Assembly (NCBI GenBank): GCA_963741625.1
Contig: CAVUIT010000012.1
Span: 744,001-808,000, forward strand
Direction of reading: 5' to 3'
Length of the DNA: 64,000 nucleotides
Origin: CAWBBA01 sp963741625
GTDB taxonomy: Bacteria; Desulfobacterota; Desulfomonilia; Desulfomonilales; Desulfomonilaceae
The notes under the pieces are model-generated. The model made no database searches and had not been told where the DNA came from. It worked only from the letters and a program-made list of their open reading frames with translations. Below, piece after piece: positions 37,834-47,942 of this stretch. The position numbers and the translations under genes were made by a program. Within the stretch, counting starts at the first letter, position 1; each line of letters starts with the position of its first letter.

Positions 37834-38994
37834 ATGTCCAACGATCGGTTGATCCTACATGTCGATGCGGACGCTTTCTTTGCCTCCGTGGAACAGGCAC
37901 TGCACCCCGAACTTAAAGGCCGCGCGGTGATAGTAGGGGGCAGCGAGCGAGGAGTTGTGTCCGCGGCCTCTTATGAGGCCCGACGCTTCGGTGTGCATTC
38001 GGCCATGCCTATTGTTCAGGCACGGAAGCTGTGTCCGCAGGCGGTATTCCTTGATCCGAACTTCCAGGCGTACTCTGAGTTTTCCCGTCGAATGTTCAGC
38101 ATCATGAGAAAATATTCGCCCCTCGTAGAAGCTACCAGCGTAGACGAAGGTTACGTGGACCTCACCGGCACATTACGGCTTCACCAGGCGCTGCCGTGGG
38201 AAGTGGCTCATCGGCTGCTGTGCGAAATCCGCTCCACCCTGGATATAAACGTTTCCGGCGGTCTGGCACGGACCCGGACCTGGGCTAAGATGGCCACCGG
38301 CCTGGCAAAACCCAGCGGGCTCCTCTACCTGGAGCCGGGGGGAGCCGCCACCATCCTCGGTGGCCTGCCAGTGAGTTCGGTACCTGGCGTGGGGAAAAGG
38401 GGGCAAGAAATATTGGAACGGGCGGGGATCTTCACCGTGGCAGACCTGGCCGGCGCACCGCATAAGTCGATGTCTCGTCTGCTCGGGCGCTGGGGCGAGC
38501 AACTCATCGAAATCGCGTCAGGGAATGATTGCCGTCCGGTTGTGGCGGAGCGGCAGGACTCCCAGAAATCGTACTCTAAAGAGCGCACTCTGGAACGAGA
38601 CACCACTGATCACATGTTCGTCCGGTCCGTAGCCAGGGAACTGGGTGAAAAGCTTGCGGCCAGACTACGAGCCGACGGCAAGGGAGCTGCCACTGTGACC
38701 CTAAAAATCCGACATGCGGATTTCACTGACTTCGGACGGTCCATTTCACTAAAGGAGCCCACAAACCTGACCAGTGAGATCCTAAGGCTCATTGACCTGC
38801 TCTTGGGAAAGACCATTACGACGAACGTGAAGGTGCGACAGGTAGGAGTCAAACTCTCCGGGATAGGACATCCGGTGCTACAGACGGACCTCTTTGATCC
38901 CAAGCGCCCGCTACACAGCCGGAGGGACAAAGCAGTGGACGCGATCCGTCACCGATTTGGATTTGGGTCAGTCCGCGTTTCCGGGCGGGCTTGA
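37834..38994 (+). CDS. dinB: DNA polymerase IV
   Basis: Error-prone Y-family polymerase for translesion synthesis. It has the catalytic motif LHVDADAFFASVEQ, YEARRFGVHSAMP, and ATSVDEGYVDLTG with the second acidic pair, then thumb, HhH and little-finger domains. It ends without an obvious beta-clamp peptide, although QTDLFDPKRPL (about 350) resembles a clamp-binding QxxLF motif. 386 residues. Three bases downstream of lexA, so almost certainly SOS-regulated. Confidence 0.96.
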   Translation: MSNDRLILHVDADAFFASVEQALHPELKGRAVIVGGSERGVVSAASYEARRFGVHSAMPIVQARKLCPQAVFLDPNFQAYSEFSRRMFSIMRKYSPLVEATSVDEGYVDLTGTLRLHQALPWEVAHRLLCEIRSTLDINVSGGLARTRTWAKMATGLAKPSGLLYLEPGGAATILGGLPVSSVPGVGKRGQEILERAGIFTVADLAGAPHKSMSRLLGRWGEQLIEIASGNDCRPVVAERQDSQKSYSKERTLERDTTDHMFVRSVARELGEKLAARLRADGKGAATVTLKIRHADFTDFGRSISLKEPTNLTSEILRLIDLLLGKTITTNVKVRQVGVKLSGIGHPVLQTDLFDPKRPLHSRRDKAVDAIRHRFGFGSVRVSGRA

Positions 38995-39071
38995 AGCAAA
39001 TGAGCGCCGTAGGTAGGTCTTGAAGGGGATGGCCACCGCTTCCAACCCAATGTGGCAGGGACCGGTGTGCC

Positions 39072-39214
39072 GAAACTGTCTCAAAACGAGAAAGTTGGGG
39101 TGGAGACGACGCGGGTGGTGTAGGGGCGGTTCGTGAACCGCCCGGAATCAGGGCGCTTCTCGAAGCGCCCCTACAGCAAGAATCACGCTAACAGCCGTTC
39201 CGAGACAGTCTTTC
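39072..39214. repeat. MITE-like element, copy 1
   Basis: Bounded on the left by GAAACTGTCTCAAAA (39072-39086) and on the right by an imperfect inverse (CGAGACAGTCTTTC, about 39201-39214). Inside are two hairpins, TAGGGGCGGTTCG/CGAACCGCCC-like and GGGCGCTTCTCGAAGCGCCC (39147-39170), ending CCTACA. The same ends and core hairpin recur at 44600-44713. There is no coding capacity, so it could only move with an outside transposase. Confidence 0.65.
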
Positions 39215-39276
39215 CCTGCCGATCCGAGTGTCCGCGGGGCAGGGTCTGTCTGTCGTCTGGCTCCATGATGCCGGGC

Positions 39277-39909
39277 TCAGCTTTCCGGCTTTTCGGGTGC
39301 TGCCACGGCTTCAGCTTCTTCAGCCGGAGCAGCCTCTTCTTCGGCCTTCTTCGGAGCTGCCACCGTTGCCACCGCAACCCCCTTGTCCTGGAGCGCGGAA
39401 ACACCTTCCGGGAGTGGGATTTCACCTACGTGAACAGAGTGGCCCACGTCCAATCCGGAAACGTCCACGGTGATGACTTGGGGAATGTTATCAGGAAGAC
39501 AAGAAATGCGAAGTTCCCTGGTGCTAGGCTGAAAGACGCCTCCCTTATCGATACCCACGGGTTTGCCTTCGAATTCAATCGGGACCGTCACTTCAATGGA
39601 TTCATCCATGAAAACCTCGAGGAAGTCCAAATGAACGAGACTTCCATCCAGGGGACGGATCTGCCTTTCCTTGAGAAGGGCTCGCCGGGTAGTTGTGCCC
39701 TCATTCCCGAGGATCTGGAGGTCGAATAGAGGATTGCTTCCTGCTTGCTCGATAGCTTTCTTGAAATCGTGAACGTCGATGGCGATCTTGATGGGCTCTG
39801 TTTTCTTCCCGTAGAAGATCGCAGGAGCTTTGCCCACGGCCCGTAATCGGCGGGCAGGCCCTTTTCCAGTTTCGGTTCGTTGATCAACTGACAATGTTAC
39901 TTTATTCAT
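39277..39909 (-). CDS. rplY: 50S ribosomal protein bL25 (Ctc form)
   Basis: Binds 5S rRNA in the large subunit. It has the N-terminal bL25 domain (about 1-95; SVDQRTETGKGPARRLR, the PAIFYGKKTEPIKI strand) plus the C-terminal beta domain of the Ctc/TL5 form and an acidic Ala/Glu tail, 210 residues in total. ATG 39909 is chosen for a GGAGG six bases upstream; the frame is open 11 codons more. It is just downstream of prs on the same strand, a common pairing. Confidence 0.94.
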   Translation of the reverse strand: MNKVTLSVDQRTETGKGPARRLRAVGKAPAIFYGKKTEPIKIAIDVHDFKKAIEQAGSNPLFDLQILGNEGTTTRRALLKERQIRPLDGSLVHLDFLEVFMDESIEVTVPIEFEGKPVGIDKGGVFQPSTRELRISCLPDNIPQVITVDVSGLDVGHSVHVGEIPLPEGVSALQDKGVAVATVAAPKKAEEEAAPAEEAEAVAAPEKPES

Positions 39910-39978
39910 GGGTGCCTCCGCAGGAGCGCCACGGGTTCTCAAGTGTCGGCCCGGATGACGCTCTCCTGTTAGAAATTT

Positions 39979-40923
39979 TCATACAAATAGCTCGGAAACC
40001 GAGATCTCTCTGTGGATCCTGCTAATGGCTTCCCCGAGGAGGGGCGCCACGGATTCTATGTGCAATTTAGAGCACTTGGCAATCTTTTCGTCGGACGGAA
40101 TGGTGTCCGTGATGTACAGTTTCTTAATCGACGAATCGGCGATTCGTTCAACCGCTTGGCCGGACAGAACCGGATGGGTGCAGCTCGCGTAGATACTACG
40201 GGCCCCTGCTTGTTCGAGGGCAGCCGCGGCCTTGACCAGAGTCCCGGCAGTATCGACCATGTCATCCAATATGATCGCATCTCTGCCCGCGACGTCGCCT
40301 ATCACGTGCATTACATCCGATTCATTCGGTTTTGAGCGCCGTTTGTCAATTATGGCGAGATTGGCTCCCAGGCGCTTGGCAAAGGACCTGGCCCTTTCGA
40401 CCCCGCCTGCGTCAGGAGAAACGATTGTGCATTCGGAAATCGGGAGGTCGGCCTTTATCGCTTCAGCCATTATGGGGCTCGCGTAAAGATGATCTACCGG
40501 TATATCAAAGAAACCTTGAATCTGGCCGGCATGGAGATCCAGAGTAAGCACTCGGTCAACGCCCGCGGCCGTGATGATATCGGCAATGAGTTTGGCGGTA
40601 ATCGGCGCACGACTGGCCACTTTTCGATCCTGGCGGGCATATCCGTAGTACGGCATGACGGCAGTCACCCGGCTTGCCGAGGCCCTTTTGAGAGCATCAA
40701 CCATCACGAGAAGTTCCATAATGTTGTCGTTGACAGGCTGACAGGTGGACTGGATGACGAATACGTCCATTCCTCTCACATTTTCCCTGAATTCAACCTG
40801 TATCTCTCCGTCGCTGAAGGAACCGACAATGGCGGTGCCGAGCGGTATGCCCATGTATCTGGTGATGGCCGTCGCCAGATTCAGGTTTGAATTTCCGGTG
40901 AAGATTTTGAGTCCTACCCTCAT
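39979..40923 (-). CDS. prs: ribose-phosphate pyrophosphokinase
   Basis: Makes PRPP for nucleotide, His and Trp synthesis. It has the family segments GSFSDGEIQVEF, MPYYGYARQDRK, the PRPP-binding loop DDMVDTAGTLVKAA and TLDLHAGQIQGFFDIPVDH. From ATG 40923 (GAGGAAAG upstream) it has 314 residues, the usual length; the extra ten codons upstream are not needed. Divergent from pta. Confidence 0.97.
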   Translation of the reverse strand: MRVGLKIFTGNSNLNLATAITRYMGIPLGTAIVGSFSDGEIQVEFRENVRGMDVFVIQSTCQPVNDNIMELLVMVDALKRASASRVTAVMPYYGYARQDRKVASRAPITAKLIADIITAAGVDRVLTLDLHAGQIQGFFDIPVDHLYASPIMAEAIKADLPISECTIVSPDAGGVERARSFAKRLGANLAIIDKRRSKPNESDVMHVIGDVAGRDAIILDDMVDTAGTLVKAAAALEQAGARSIYASCTHPVLSGQAVERIADSSIKKLYITDTIPSDEKIAKCSKLHIESVAPLLGEAISRIHREISVSELFV

Positions 40924-40942
40924 TGAGCTTTCCTCTGTCAAA

Positions 40943-40973
40943 TTGACGAGCATGCTGTAAAAACTGATATACT
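40943..40973 (+). promoter_or_regulatory. possible pta promoter
   Basis: TTGACG (40943-40948) and TATACT (40968-40973) are separated by 19 bases, longer than ideal. The -35 lies in a small palindrome (GTCAAATTGAC, 40937-40947) over the prs start region. Weak evidence. Confidence 0.25.
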
Positions 40974-41062
40974 AGCTCCACGCCCAACCGATGTCAACGG
41001 AAATTGGCGCGGCAAGGGGAGTGCGATCCCGCGGTTCGTTGAAAGAGAGTGAGGAGACAAGG

Positions 41063-43162
41063 ATGCCACAATGCATTTACATAACCGGTTCGGAAGCCCA
41101 AAGCGGCAAGTCCGTTGTGGTGCTGGGTCTGGTCGAATGGCTCTGGAATCAAGGACGGACAGTGGGGTTCTTCAGGCCGGTTATCGGGTCCGAAAATCAG
41201 CCGGATCGACTTATTCACGTGATACTGGCTCGGTACGGTTCCCGATTTCCTTATGTGGCCATGTACGGGTGTACGCACGAACAAGCTTTGGACTTGGTTG
41301 GCGGGGACAGTCAGGAAGCGCTGTTCAAGTTGATCCTTGATAAGTACAAGGCCCTGGAGCAGCAATGTGACGTGGTGGTCTGCGTGGGCACTGATTCTGC
41401 CGGTGTACCGCTGCCGTTCGAACTCGGCTTCAATGCAGAGATAGCCTACAATCTCGGTTGCGCAATGATTCCGATTGTGACGGGCCGCGATAAGACGACC
41501 CACCAGATCGTCGACGCGATCAGGGTTGTGATCGAGTCTCTTGAGCAACGGCGATGCGACGTCTTGGCCGTGATTGCCAACCGGGTACCTTCTGCGCATG
41601 TTGCGGAGCTTATTGCAGAGCTGCGAAGCGCGATTCCGGCCCATGTCCTGTGCTATGTGATTCCTGAGCACGGAATACTGGCTAAACCGACGGTCGCCGA
41701 GATTGCTCAAGCTTTGCAGGCAGAATGCCTGCGGGGAGAGGCTGAAAGCCTGAATCGCATGGTGACCCAGTTCAAGGTCGCGGCCATGGAACTGCCTCAG
41801 TTTCTCGACCGTATTGAAGAAGGGAACCTCATTATCACACCGGGGGATCGATCGGACATCATTGTCGGAAGCCTGGCTGCCGAGGCTTCTACCTCGTACC
41901 CTCATATTGCGGGACTGCTCCTGACAGGAGGATTCAAGCCTACTCCTCAGGTCCAGCGCCTCATCGAGGGGCTCGGGGCATCCTCGGTTCCGATATTGTC
42001 GGTGGAAACGGATACGTACACCACTGCCACTAACGTGAGTTCTGTGAGAGGCACCCTTGTCCCGGAAGATACCAGAAAGATGGCCGCGGCTCTGGGAATC
42101 GTCGAGGCGAGCGTGAGTTTCGATGAGCTGCAGGGACGCCTTGCGGTAACTCGATCGCACCGAGTCACGCCTCTGATGTTTGAATACGAACTCATTCAGC
42201 GGGCCAGGGCGGACCGCAAGCACATCGTGCTTCCCGAAGGAACCGAAGAGCGCATCTTGAGGGCGGCCGAGATTCTGCTCCTACGCGATGTCGTCAATCT
42301 CACTCTGTTGGGAAATCCGGAAGAGGTCCGGCAGAAGATCAGTTCGCTGGGGATAGAAGCCGAGGGGATCAATATCATTGATCCTCTGAGTTCCCGGGTA
42401 CGCGAACTTTACGCCCATACCTATCATGAGATGCGAACGCACAAGGGTGTATCGCAGGAAATGGCATTCGACGTTATGGGGGACAGCAGTTACTTTGCGA
42501 CCTTGATGGTCTATCACGGACACGCGGACGGAATGGTTTCCGGCGCGGTTCACACGACCTCCCACACCATCCGGCCGGCCTTCGAGGTCATCCGGACCAG
42601 CCCGGGATTTTCCATCGTTTCCAGTGTGTTCTTCATGTGCTTGCCGGATCGGGTGCTCGTTTTCGGAGATTGTGCCGTGAATCCTGATCCGAGCGCTGAG
42701 CAACTGGCAGACATCGCCGTCAGCTCGGTGGAGACTGCGAAAATGTTCGGGATCGAACCATATGTTGCTATGCTGTCATATTCCACTGGAGAATCCGGCA
42801 AGGGTGAAGAAGTGGACAAGGTGAGGAAAGCCACATCCCTTGTGAAAAAGCTTCGCCCGGACATCAAGATCGAGGGGCCAATCCAGTACGACGCGGCCAT
42901 AGACGTCGGCGTTGCACAAACCAAGCTGCCGGGGAGCGAAGTGGCGGGCCATGCTACCGTATTCGTCTTCCCGGATCTTAACACGGGGAACACGACCTAC
43001 AAGGCTGTCCAGAGATCGGCCAACGCCGTGGCCATAGGTCCAGTGCTCCAGGGGCTGAACAAGCCCGTAAACGACCTGAGCCGGGGCTGTACCGTTACGG
43101 ACATCGTCAACACCGTAGCAATTACCGCTATTCAGGCTCAAGCAATCCAGGAGCCCGCATGA
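41063..43162 (+). CDS. pta: phosphate acetyltransferase
   Basis: Interconverts acetyl-CoA and acetyl phosphate. Long-form Pta: N-terminal P-loop domain (YITGSEAQSGKSVVVLGL), central DRTGG domain, and C-terminal catalytic domain (IVLPEGTEERIL; SGAVHTTSHTIRPAFEVI; FPDLNTGNTTYKAVQR). ATG 41063 with GAGGAG six bases upstream gives 699 residues; the frame opens 24 codons earlier with no support. The stop overlaps the ackA start (ATGA), so the two are coupled. Confidence 0.96.
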   Translation: MPQCIYITGSEAQSGKSVVVLGLVEWLWNQGRTVGFFRPVIGSENQPDRLIHVILARYGSRFPYVAMYGCTHEQALDLVGGDSQEALFKLILDKYKALEQQCDVVVCVGTDSAGVPLPFELGFNAEIAYNLGCAMIPIVTGRDKTTHQIVDAIRVVIESLEQRRCDVLAVIANRVPSAHVAELIAELRSAIPAHVLCYVIPEHGILAKPTVAEIAQALQAECLRGEAESLNRMVTQFKVAAMELPQFLDRIEEGNLIITPGDRSDIIVGSLAAEASTSYPHIAGLLLTGGFKPTPQVQRLIEGLGASSVPILSVETDTYTTATNVSSVRGTLVPEDTRKMAAALGIVEASVSFDELQGRLAVTRSHRVTPLMFEYELIQRARADRKHIVLPEGTEERILRAAEILLLRDVVNLTLLGNPEEVRQKISSLGIEAEGINIIDPLSSRVRELYAHTYHEMRTHKGVSQEMAFDVMGDSSYFATLMVYHGHADGMVSGAVHTTSHTIRPAFEVIRTSPGFSIVSSVFFMCLPDRVLVFGDCAVNPDPSAEQLADIAVSSVETAKMFGIEPYVAMLSYSTGESGKGEEVDKVRKATSLVKKLRPDIKIEGPIQYDAAIDVGVAQTKLPGSEVAGHATVFVFPDLNTGNTTYKAVQRSANAVAIGPVLQGLNKPVNDLSRGCTVTDIVNTVAITAIQAQAIQEPA

Positions 43163-44379
43163 AAGTACTGGTTATCAATTCAGGAAGTTCTTCGATCAAG
43201 TATCAGCTTTTCGACATGGTCGGACAGTTGGTGCTCGTTGCCGGCATTTTGGAAGAAATCGGTCGAACAGAGAGCCGGCTACTGCACCGCAAGCGAGATA
43301 ATAACGGGGAGTTCACGGAGCACATTCATGCGGAACCTGTGGCCAATCATCACGAGGGATTCCGTGTCATCATGGACTTCTTCTCCGATCCTGAGAAGGG
43401 ATGGGACCTTGGCGATCTGTTCGGAATCGGGCACCGGGTTGTGCATGGTGGAGAGGCCTTCCGCGAACCCACCCTGATCGACGATGGAGTGATCTCCAAC
43501 ATCCGGGCCATGATCCCCTTGGCTCCGCTCCATAATCCGGCCAATTTAACGGGTGTTGAAGTGGCTCGGAACCATTTCCCAGACGTGCCGCAGGTCGCGG
43601 TCTTTGACACCGCGTTCCACCAGACTATGCCGGCCCATTCGTTCCACTACGCTCTCCCCTATTCCTTTTACAAGCAGCATCACGTGCGCAGGTACGGATT
43701 CCACGGGACTTCGCACCGGTATGTGGCCAAACAGGCCGCAGCACATCTCAACAAGCCGCTCGAAATGGTGAACCTGATCACCTTGCACCTCGGAAACGGG
43801 GCCAGCGCCACGGCGATACAGGGAGGCAGAAGCATTGATACTTCGATGGGAATGACTCCTCTCGAAGGGCTTGTCATGGGTACCCGGTGCGGCGATCTTG
43901 ACCCGGCCATCCAGGGGTATCTGGCCAGAGTCACAGGAAAAACTTGCGAGGAGATCGGAACGATCTTCGAAAATCAAAGCGGGCTTCGGGGAATCTGCGG
44001 CGCCAGCGACATGCGCGAGGTGGTCCGAATGGCGGGGTCGGGCGAACCGCTTGCTATGCTCGCCCTGGAGATGTTTTGCTATCGCATTAAGAAATATATC
44101 GGGGCGTATTTTGCCGTCCTGGGCGGGGTGGACGCTCTCGTGTTCACGGGCGGCATAGGAGAGAATTCGCCGGCTGTGCGCGGGCATTGCTGCGAAGGCT
44201 TGGCCTCACTGGGAATCGCGGTGGATGAAGAACGCAACCAGGCCCTCGCCAAAGAAACCTCTGAGATTCAATCAGGCCGGTCACGGGTAAAGGTGCTCGT
44301 GATCCCGACAAACGAAGAGCTTGAAATCGCCATCCAGACTGTTGAATGCATTCAGGCTGAAACCGACCGGAGAAACTGA
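43159..44379 (+). CDS. ackA: acetate kinase
   Basis: Converts acetyl phosphate and ADP to acetate and ATP, or the reverse for acetate activation. It has VINSGSSSIKYQLF at the N-terminus, GHRVVHGGE, FDTAFHQTMP, HLGNGASATAI, DTSMGMTPLEGL and FTGGIGENSP. 406 residues, intact. With pta it gives substrate-level ATP from acetyl-CoA or allows acetate uptake. Confidence 0.97.
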   Translation: MKVLVINSGSSSIKYQLFDMVGQLVLVAGILEEIGRTESRLLHRKRDNNGEFTEHIHAEPVANHHEGFRVIMDFFSDPEKGWDLGDLFGIGHRVVHGGEAFREPTLIDDGVISNIRAMIPLAPLHNPANLTGVEVARNHFPDVPQVAVFDTAFHQTMPAHSFHYALPYSFYKQHHVRRYGFHGTSHRYVAKQAAAHLNKPLEMVNLITLHLGNGASATAIQGGRSIDTSMGMTPLEGLVMGTRCGDLDPAIQGYLARVTGKTCEEIGTIFENQSGLRGICGASDMREVVRMAGSGEPLAMLALEMFCYRIKKYIGAYFAVLGGVDALVFTGGIGENSPAVRGHCCEGLASLGIAVDEERNQALAKETSEIQSGRSRVKVLVIPTNEELEIAIQTVECIQAETDRRN

Positions 44380-44599
44380 TATCAGCGCAGAATCGCACAT
44401 CGCTCTTGGCAATTCCGGCGAAATTGTCCGGCTGCCTGGGTGCCACGGAACTGGGCTTTGTCAGATCCGTGTTTGATTTAGCGGATTATTCCTTGTTTGA
44501 CCGTGCATTCCTAAGAAACCGCTTATCCCCGATGGCCGGAAGATTGAACTCATGGTGCCACGGATGTGCGAAGCTCATCCGTGCACGGACGAGCCGGAC

Positions 44600-44713
44600 G
44601 AAACTGTCTCAAAATAGTCTCCGGACAGGTTCTTACTGTAGGGGCGCTTCGAGAAGCGCCCCTACAAAACCTGGGACATTTCAGTCCCGATATTCTGGTT
44701 TTGAGACAGTTTC
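44600..44713. repeat. MITE-like element, copy 2
   Basis: Perfect 15-base terminal inverted repeats GAAACTGTCTCAAAA (44600-44614) and its complement (44699-44713) enclose the hairpin TAGGGGCGCTTC/GAAGCGCCCCTA (44639-44665). Total length 114 bases, no coding capacity. The same ends occur around 39072-39214. The surrounding gap 44380-44896 has no credible gene. Confidence 0.72.
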
Positions 44714-44779
44714 AAACGACACGTCCGTTGCACCAATGCTTCATACCAATGCTCGTTCAAAGAAGTGACATTAGCAATG

Positions 44780-44836
44780 GCCGGCAGGGACGCCGGCCGC
44801 TACCATAATGTGGTGGCGGCGGGCCTCCGTGCCCGC
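44780..44836. repeat. REP-like double-hairpin repeat, copy 3
   Basis: Hairpin one is GCCGGC-AGGGAC-GCCGGC (44780-44797); hairpin two is GCGGGC-CTCCGT-GCCCGC (44819-44836). The loops AGGGAC and CTCCGT are shared with the copy at 63187-63254 while the second stem differs, as expected for compensated hairpin repeats. Confidence 0.65.
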
Positions 44837-44896
44837 GATGTTCACTTGTATGAAAGCGCATTGGTATCAGGCATGAAAATGCTTCATTATGGCTTT

Positions 44897-47473
44897 CTAG
44901 CTTTCGGAATTAGTACTACGACGTGCCCGTCGTCTTTCAATCAGGAGCAGCAAAGCAGGCAAAGTGACGAGAGTCAATGGCACTGAAGCCATCATGCCGA
45001 TGACCATAGTCTGTCCGAGGAATGATAGGGCGTAGTGTTGAGAAGTAAGCATCGACACAAATCCCATCGTGATCGTCAGAGATGTGACCATGGAGCGGGG
45101 GGTTACTCTCTTGACTGTTCGGGCCACCGAGCCACCCTTTTCATGAAGACTCCCCATGACCACATGTATACCGTTATGAATCCCGAAGCCAAAGATCAGC
45201 GGAGCGACACACACGATTGAGAACGGCAGCCCCATGTTGGTCAGGCCGATGGCACCTAAGGTGATGCTGAAACCGCCGATCATTGGAATGAGGCAAAGGG
45301 CGACCCCCAGAGGATGAGGGAATAGGACGAAAAAGACTGCAATCACCAATACAAACGCATAAAGCCCCAATTTGACGAGTTCGGATACCAGGGTGGCCAA
45401 CATGGCTTCCATCGCCATTCTCGGCCCCGAGATGCTGACAGGTACCGGGAGACGGCCGACAGCAACGAGTATGGCTTGATCCGTTCTCGCAAGTTCAGCA
45501 GGGTCACGAATCTTGTCTGAGAGTCGTATGCGGGTCAGAAAACGGTATTTACCGTCCACTTGTGCGATATACCAGGACTTTTCCAATTCCGGGACCTCAT
45601 CATAGGAACCGGATTCGGTCTGTTTGAGTTTCTGAAGAATCGTTCCAATTCCATCAAATGAACGTTTCAGGATTTCAGCGGCGGAATTGGAAAAATCGGA
45701 CCGCTTCAGCCTCTCTTCGAAGCTTGCATTCAGATCAGGTAACGATTGGACCACGTCTGCCAGTGCCTCAGTGTTGGTCATCCTCACCGATTCGGGAGAC
45801 AGGAGATACGAGATTGAATCAAAGGATGCAATTTCACGATCCCTGTCAATCAACTTTTCCAGGATATCGTCAAGAGACCTTTGGATTGATAAACCTTCTT
45901 GAACGTTCTCAACGTCAAAGGACAACAAGATCGGCTGAGAAAAATTAGAATGAAACTTCCGGGAAATCCGCTCCGACACTGCCATAGATTCCATGTCTCT
46001 GGCGAGAAACACTTTGAAGAGGTCCTTCTCGTACGTTACACGAGAGGCAAGCACCATGCTGAGGAGAATCAAGAGTGCTGAAATGGCCACAATTGCTTTC
46101 GGTCGTCTTCGGAACAAGCCGGAAATGAGAGTAAAGGGCACCTGCACACCCGGAAAATAGTCTCTCTTACGGGACGCCACTATGGTAAATATTGCGGGGA
46201 CCAGGAGCAAAGTTGACCCAAGTGTCAGAGCCAGTCCCGTGGCTCCAAAGTACCCGAATTGCTTTAGCGCCGGCTGGTTGGAAAAGCAAAGGCAGAGGAA
46301 CGCGAGGATTCCGGTCAACCCGCCCAGAACTACCGGGGGGCCGGTCTGGGCATAAGACCTTTCAAGCGCCTCGGTTCTGGAGCACCCTCGGTCTAGCTCT
46401 TCCCTGATGCGCCCCCACAAATGCTCTCCATACTCCGCGCCCAGACCTAGCAAAATGCCGGTAGCTCCCATTACCACAGGGTTAATTTCGTTGTAGCTGA
46501 GACAAATGACTCCGTAGCTGGGGCCTATTCCCGCGACCAGCGGAGTCATCAAGACGGCCGCGGACCAGAAGCTGCGGTACATGAACAGCAGCAAACTCAC
46601 CACCAAAGCGAACGAACAAAGGATGAGGGTCGCTGTTTCGCGGTCGAAAATCATGTCCGATTCGTAATGAAAGACAGCTTTCCCGGTCAGGTACCATTTA
46701 ATGTCTCGCGACCGTTCCGGGATGCCGGGGATGGTTTTTGTCAACTGTGAGATCTTGTCTGGAATTAAGTTATGCAACAGATCTATCAGTTCTTTGCCTC
46801 GACCGACCTCCGTGCTTGGGAACTCCGGAGTGATCTGAATCAAATACAGGGTACTGTCCGGGCTTGCTATCAGCAGGTAAGGATCTCCGAGGTTGAGGGA
46901 ACCCACTCTTTTTTCCATCGAGCGGGCCACGAACTGACCAATCTCCAGCGGATCTTCCAGGAGTCGTTCCTGAAGATAAGCGTTTTCCGTGAGAAAGAGG
47001 CGGTTTCGGGTTCGTCTTAGGGCGTCTGTTATGCCCTGCACGCTGAAGATCCGATGGATTTCCTGTCGCTCGCTCGAATTCATACCGAGGAGGAATCGTT
47101 GGAGGAGCTGAGCGGCTTGCTCGTGATCTTCCGGATCCATGAAGCGGTACCGCACTCTGTGGATGCCAGGGAGTTGGGCTATGTACTCGCTAAGCTCACG
47201 TATAAACGGCAGGCGAATCTCTCCTGGAGGTTCCGGAAATTCCAATACGAGAATTAAGGCATCCTGCTCCCCGAAAATTGAACTGTTTTCCAAAGTGAGC
47301 CTTATGTTCGGATTGTCACGTCCTACCCCGGACATGATATCGCTGCTCACCCTAATGAAGGGCACGGCACAAAACCCGGCCATTGAAAGAGCCACGAACG
47401 CGGCTATCATCGCACGAGGATGGTTTAGTGAAAGCCTGCAAATTTGAAGCAGCCCCAGGACTAGAAACCGCAT
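44897..47473 (-). CDS. MMPL/RND-family transporter
   Basis: Inner-membrane exporter of the MMPL (HpnN-like) type, probably for lipids or hydrophobic compounds using the proton gradient. The 858 residues show two repeats, each with one N-terminal helix, a large periplasmic domain (about 45-270 and 480-660) and a bundle of five helices. The first bundle has GATGILLGLGAEYGEHLWGR and the second APLIFGFGIHNGIHVVMG, at the positions of the family's conserved acidic/His segments. It ends with the basic tail ERRRARRSTNSES. It is monocistronic; no outer-membrane or fusion partner is close. Substrate is inferred only from the family. Confidence 0.85.
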   Translation of the reverse strand: MRFLVLGLLQICRLSLNHPRAMIAAFVALSMAGFCAVPFIRVSSDIMSGVGRDNPNIRLTLENSSIFGEQDALILVLEFPEPPGEIRLPFIRELSEYIAQLPGIHRVRYRFMDPEDHEQAAQLLQRFLLGMNSSERQEIHRIFSVQGITDALRRTRNRLFLTENAYLQERLLEDPLEIGQFVARSMEKRVGSLNLGDPYLLIASPDSTLYLIQITPEFPSTEVGRGKELIDLLHNLIPDKISQLTKTIPGIPERSRDIKWYLTGKAVFHYESDMIFDRETATLILCSFALVVSLLLFMYRSFWSAAVLMTPLVAGIGPSYGVICLSYNEINPVVMGATGILLGLGAEYGEHLWGRIREELDRGCSRTEALERSYAQTGPPVVLGGLTGILAFLCLCFSNQPALKQFGYFGATGLALTLGSTLLLVPAIFTIVASRKRDYFPGVQVPFTLISGLFRRRPKAIVAISALLILLSMVLASRVTYEKDLFKVFLARDMESMAVSERISRKFHSNFSQPILLSFDVENVQEGLSIQRSLDDILEKLIDRDREIASFDSISYLLSPESVRMTNTEALADVVQSLPDLNASFEERLKRSDFSNSAAEILKRSFDGIGTILQKLKQTESGSYDEVPELEKSWYIAQVDGKYRFLTRIRLSDKIRDPAELARTDQAILVAVGRLPVPVSISGPRMAMEAMLATLVSELVKLGLYAFVLVIAVFFVLFPHPLGVALCLIPMIGGFSITLGAIGLTNMGLPFSIVCVAPLIFGFGIHNGIHVVMGSLHEKGGSVARTVKRVTPRSMVTSLTITMGFVSMLTSQHYALSFLGQTMVIGMMASVPLTLVTLPALLLLIERRRARRSTNSES

Positions 47474-47942
47474 GGAATTTCGCTACCTGCCCTTGAACAT
47501 CGTGAGGAATTACGCAGAGGCGTTAACATGAGCATCTATCTGTATAAAGTTCTTGCCTGTACCCTTCCAGTGTTCACGCAAAACAAGCCTCTATACCATT
47601 ATTCGCTTCAGGTGGCAACGCGGCGCCTTCCCTTCGAGGCGGGAGAATTGGTCGGCCTTCGGATTGGTTTTTTTGCAAGAATGCAAAGGACCTGACCGCA
47701 TCCCGCCACACGGACGTAGTGTTTGACGGCGAGATATGAATTCGGGTATCCTGAAGAATAGGAAAAGACCATCATTTCAATCTACTGCTTAACTCTCCTG
47801 TCTGCAGAGGCGTCCGTTCCTCCCAAGGTACCGAACGTCTAAGCGGCCTGCGGAGCAATTGATCTAAACGTCAGACGTTCCAAGAGCTTCGCAGAGGGGG
47901 TGTGTTCAGCGATTCCGGACAAGGATTAGCGGAGGTCGTGCG
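47474..47942. other. intergenic region upstream of the hybrid kinase
   Basis: No gene is supported in this gap between two divergent genes. It contains one small perfect palindrome, AACGTC-A-GACGTT (47867-47879), about 65 bases before the kinase start, which could be a regulator site, and a related half-site GAACGTC (47833-47839). Otherwise nothing seen. Confidence 0.5.

Noticed and set aside
44406..44768. 120-codon open frame after ackA
   Set aside because: It reads through the MITE-like element; composition is that of translated repeats.
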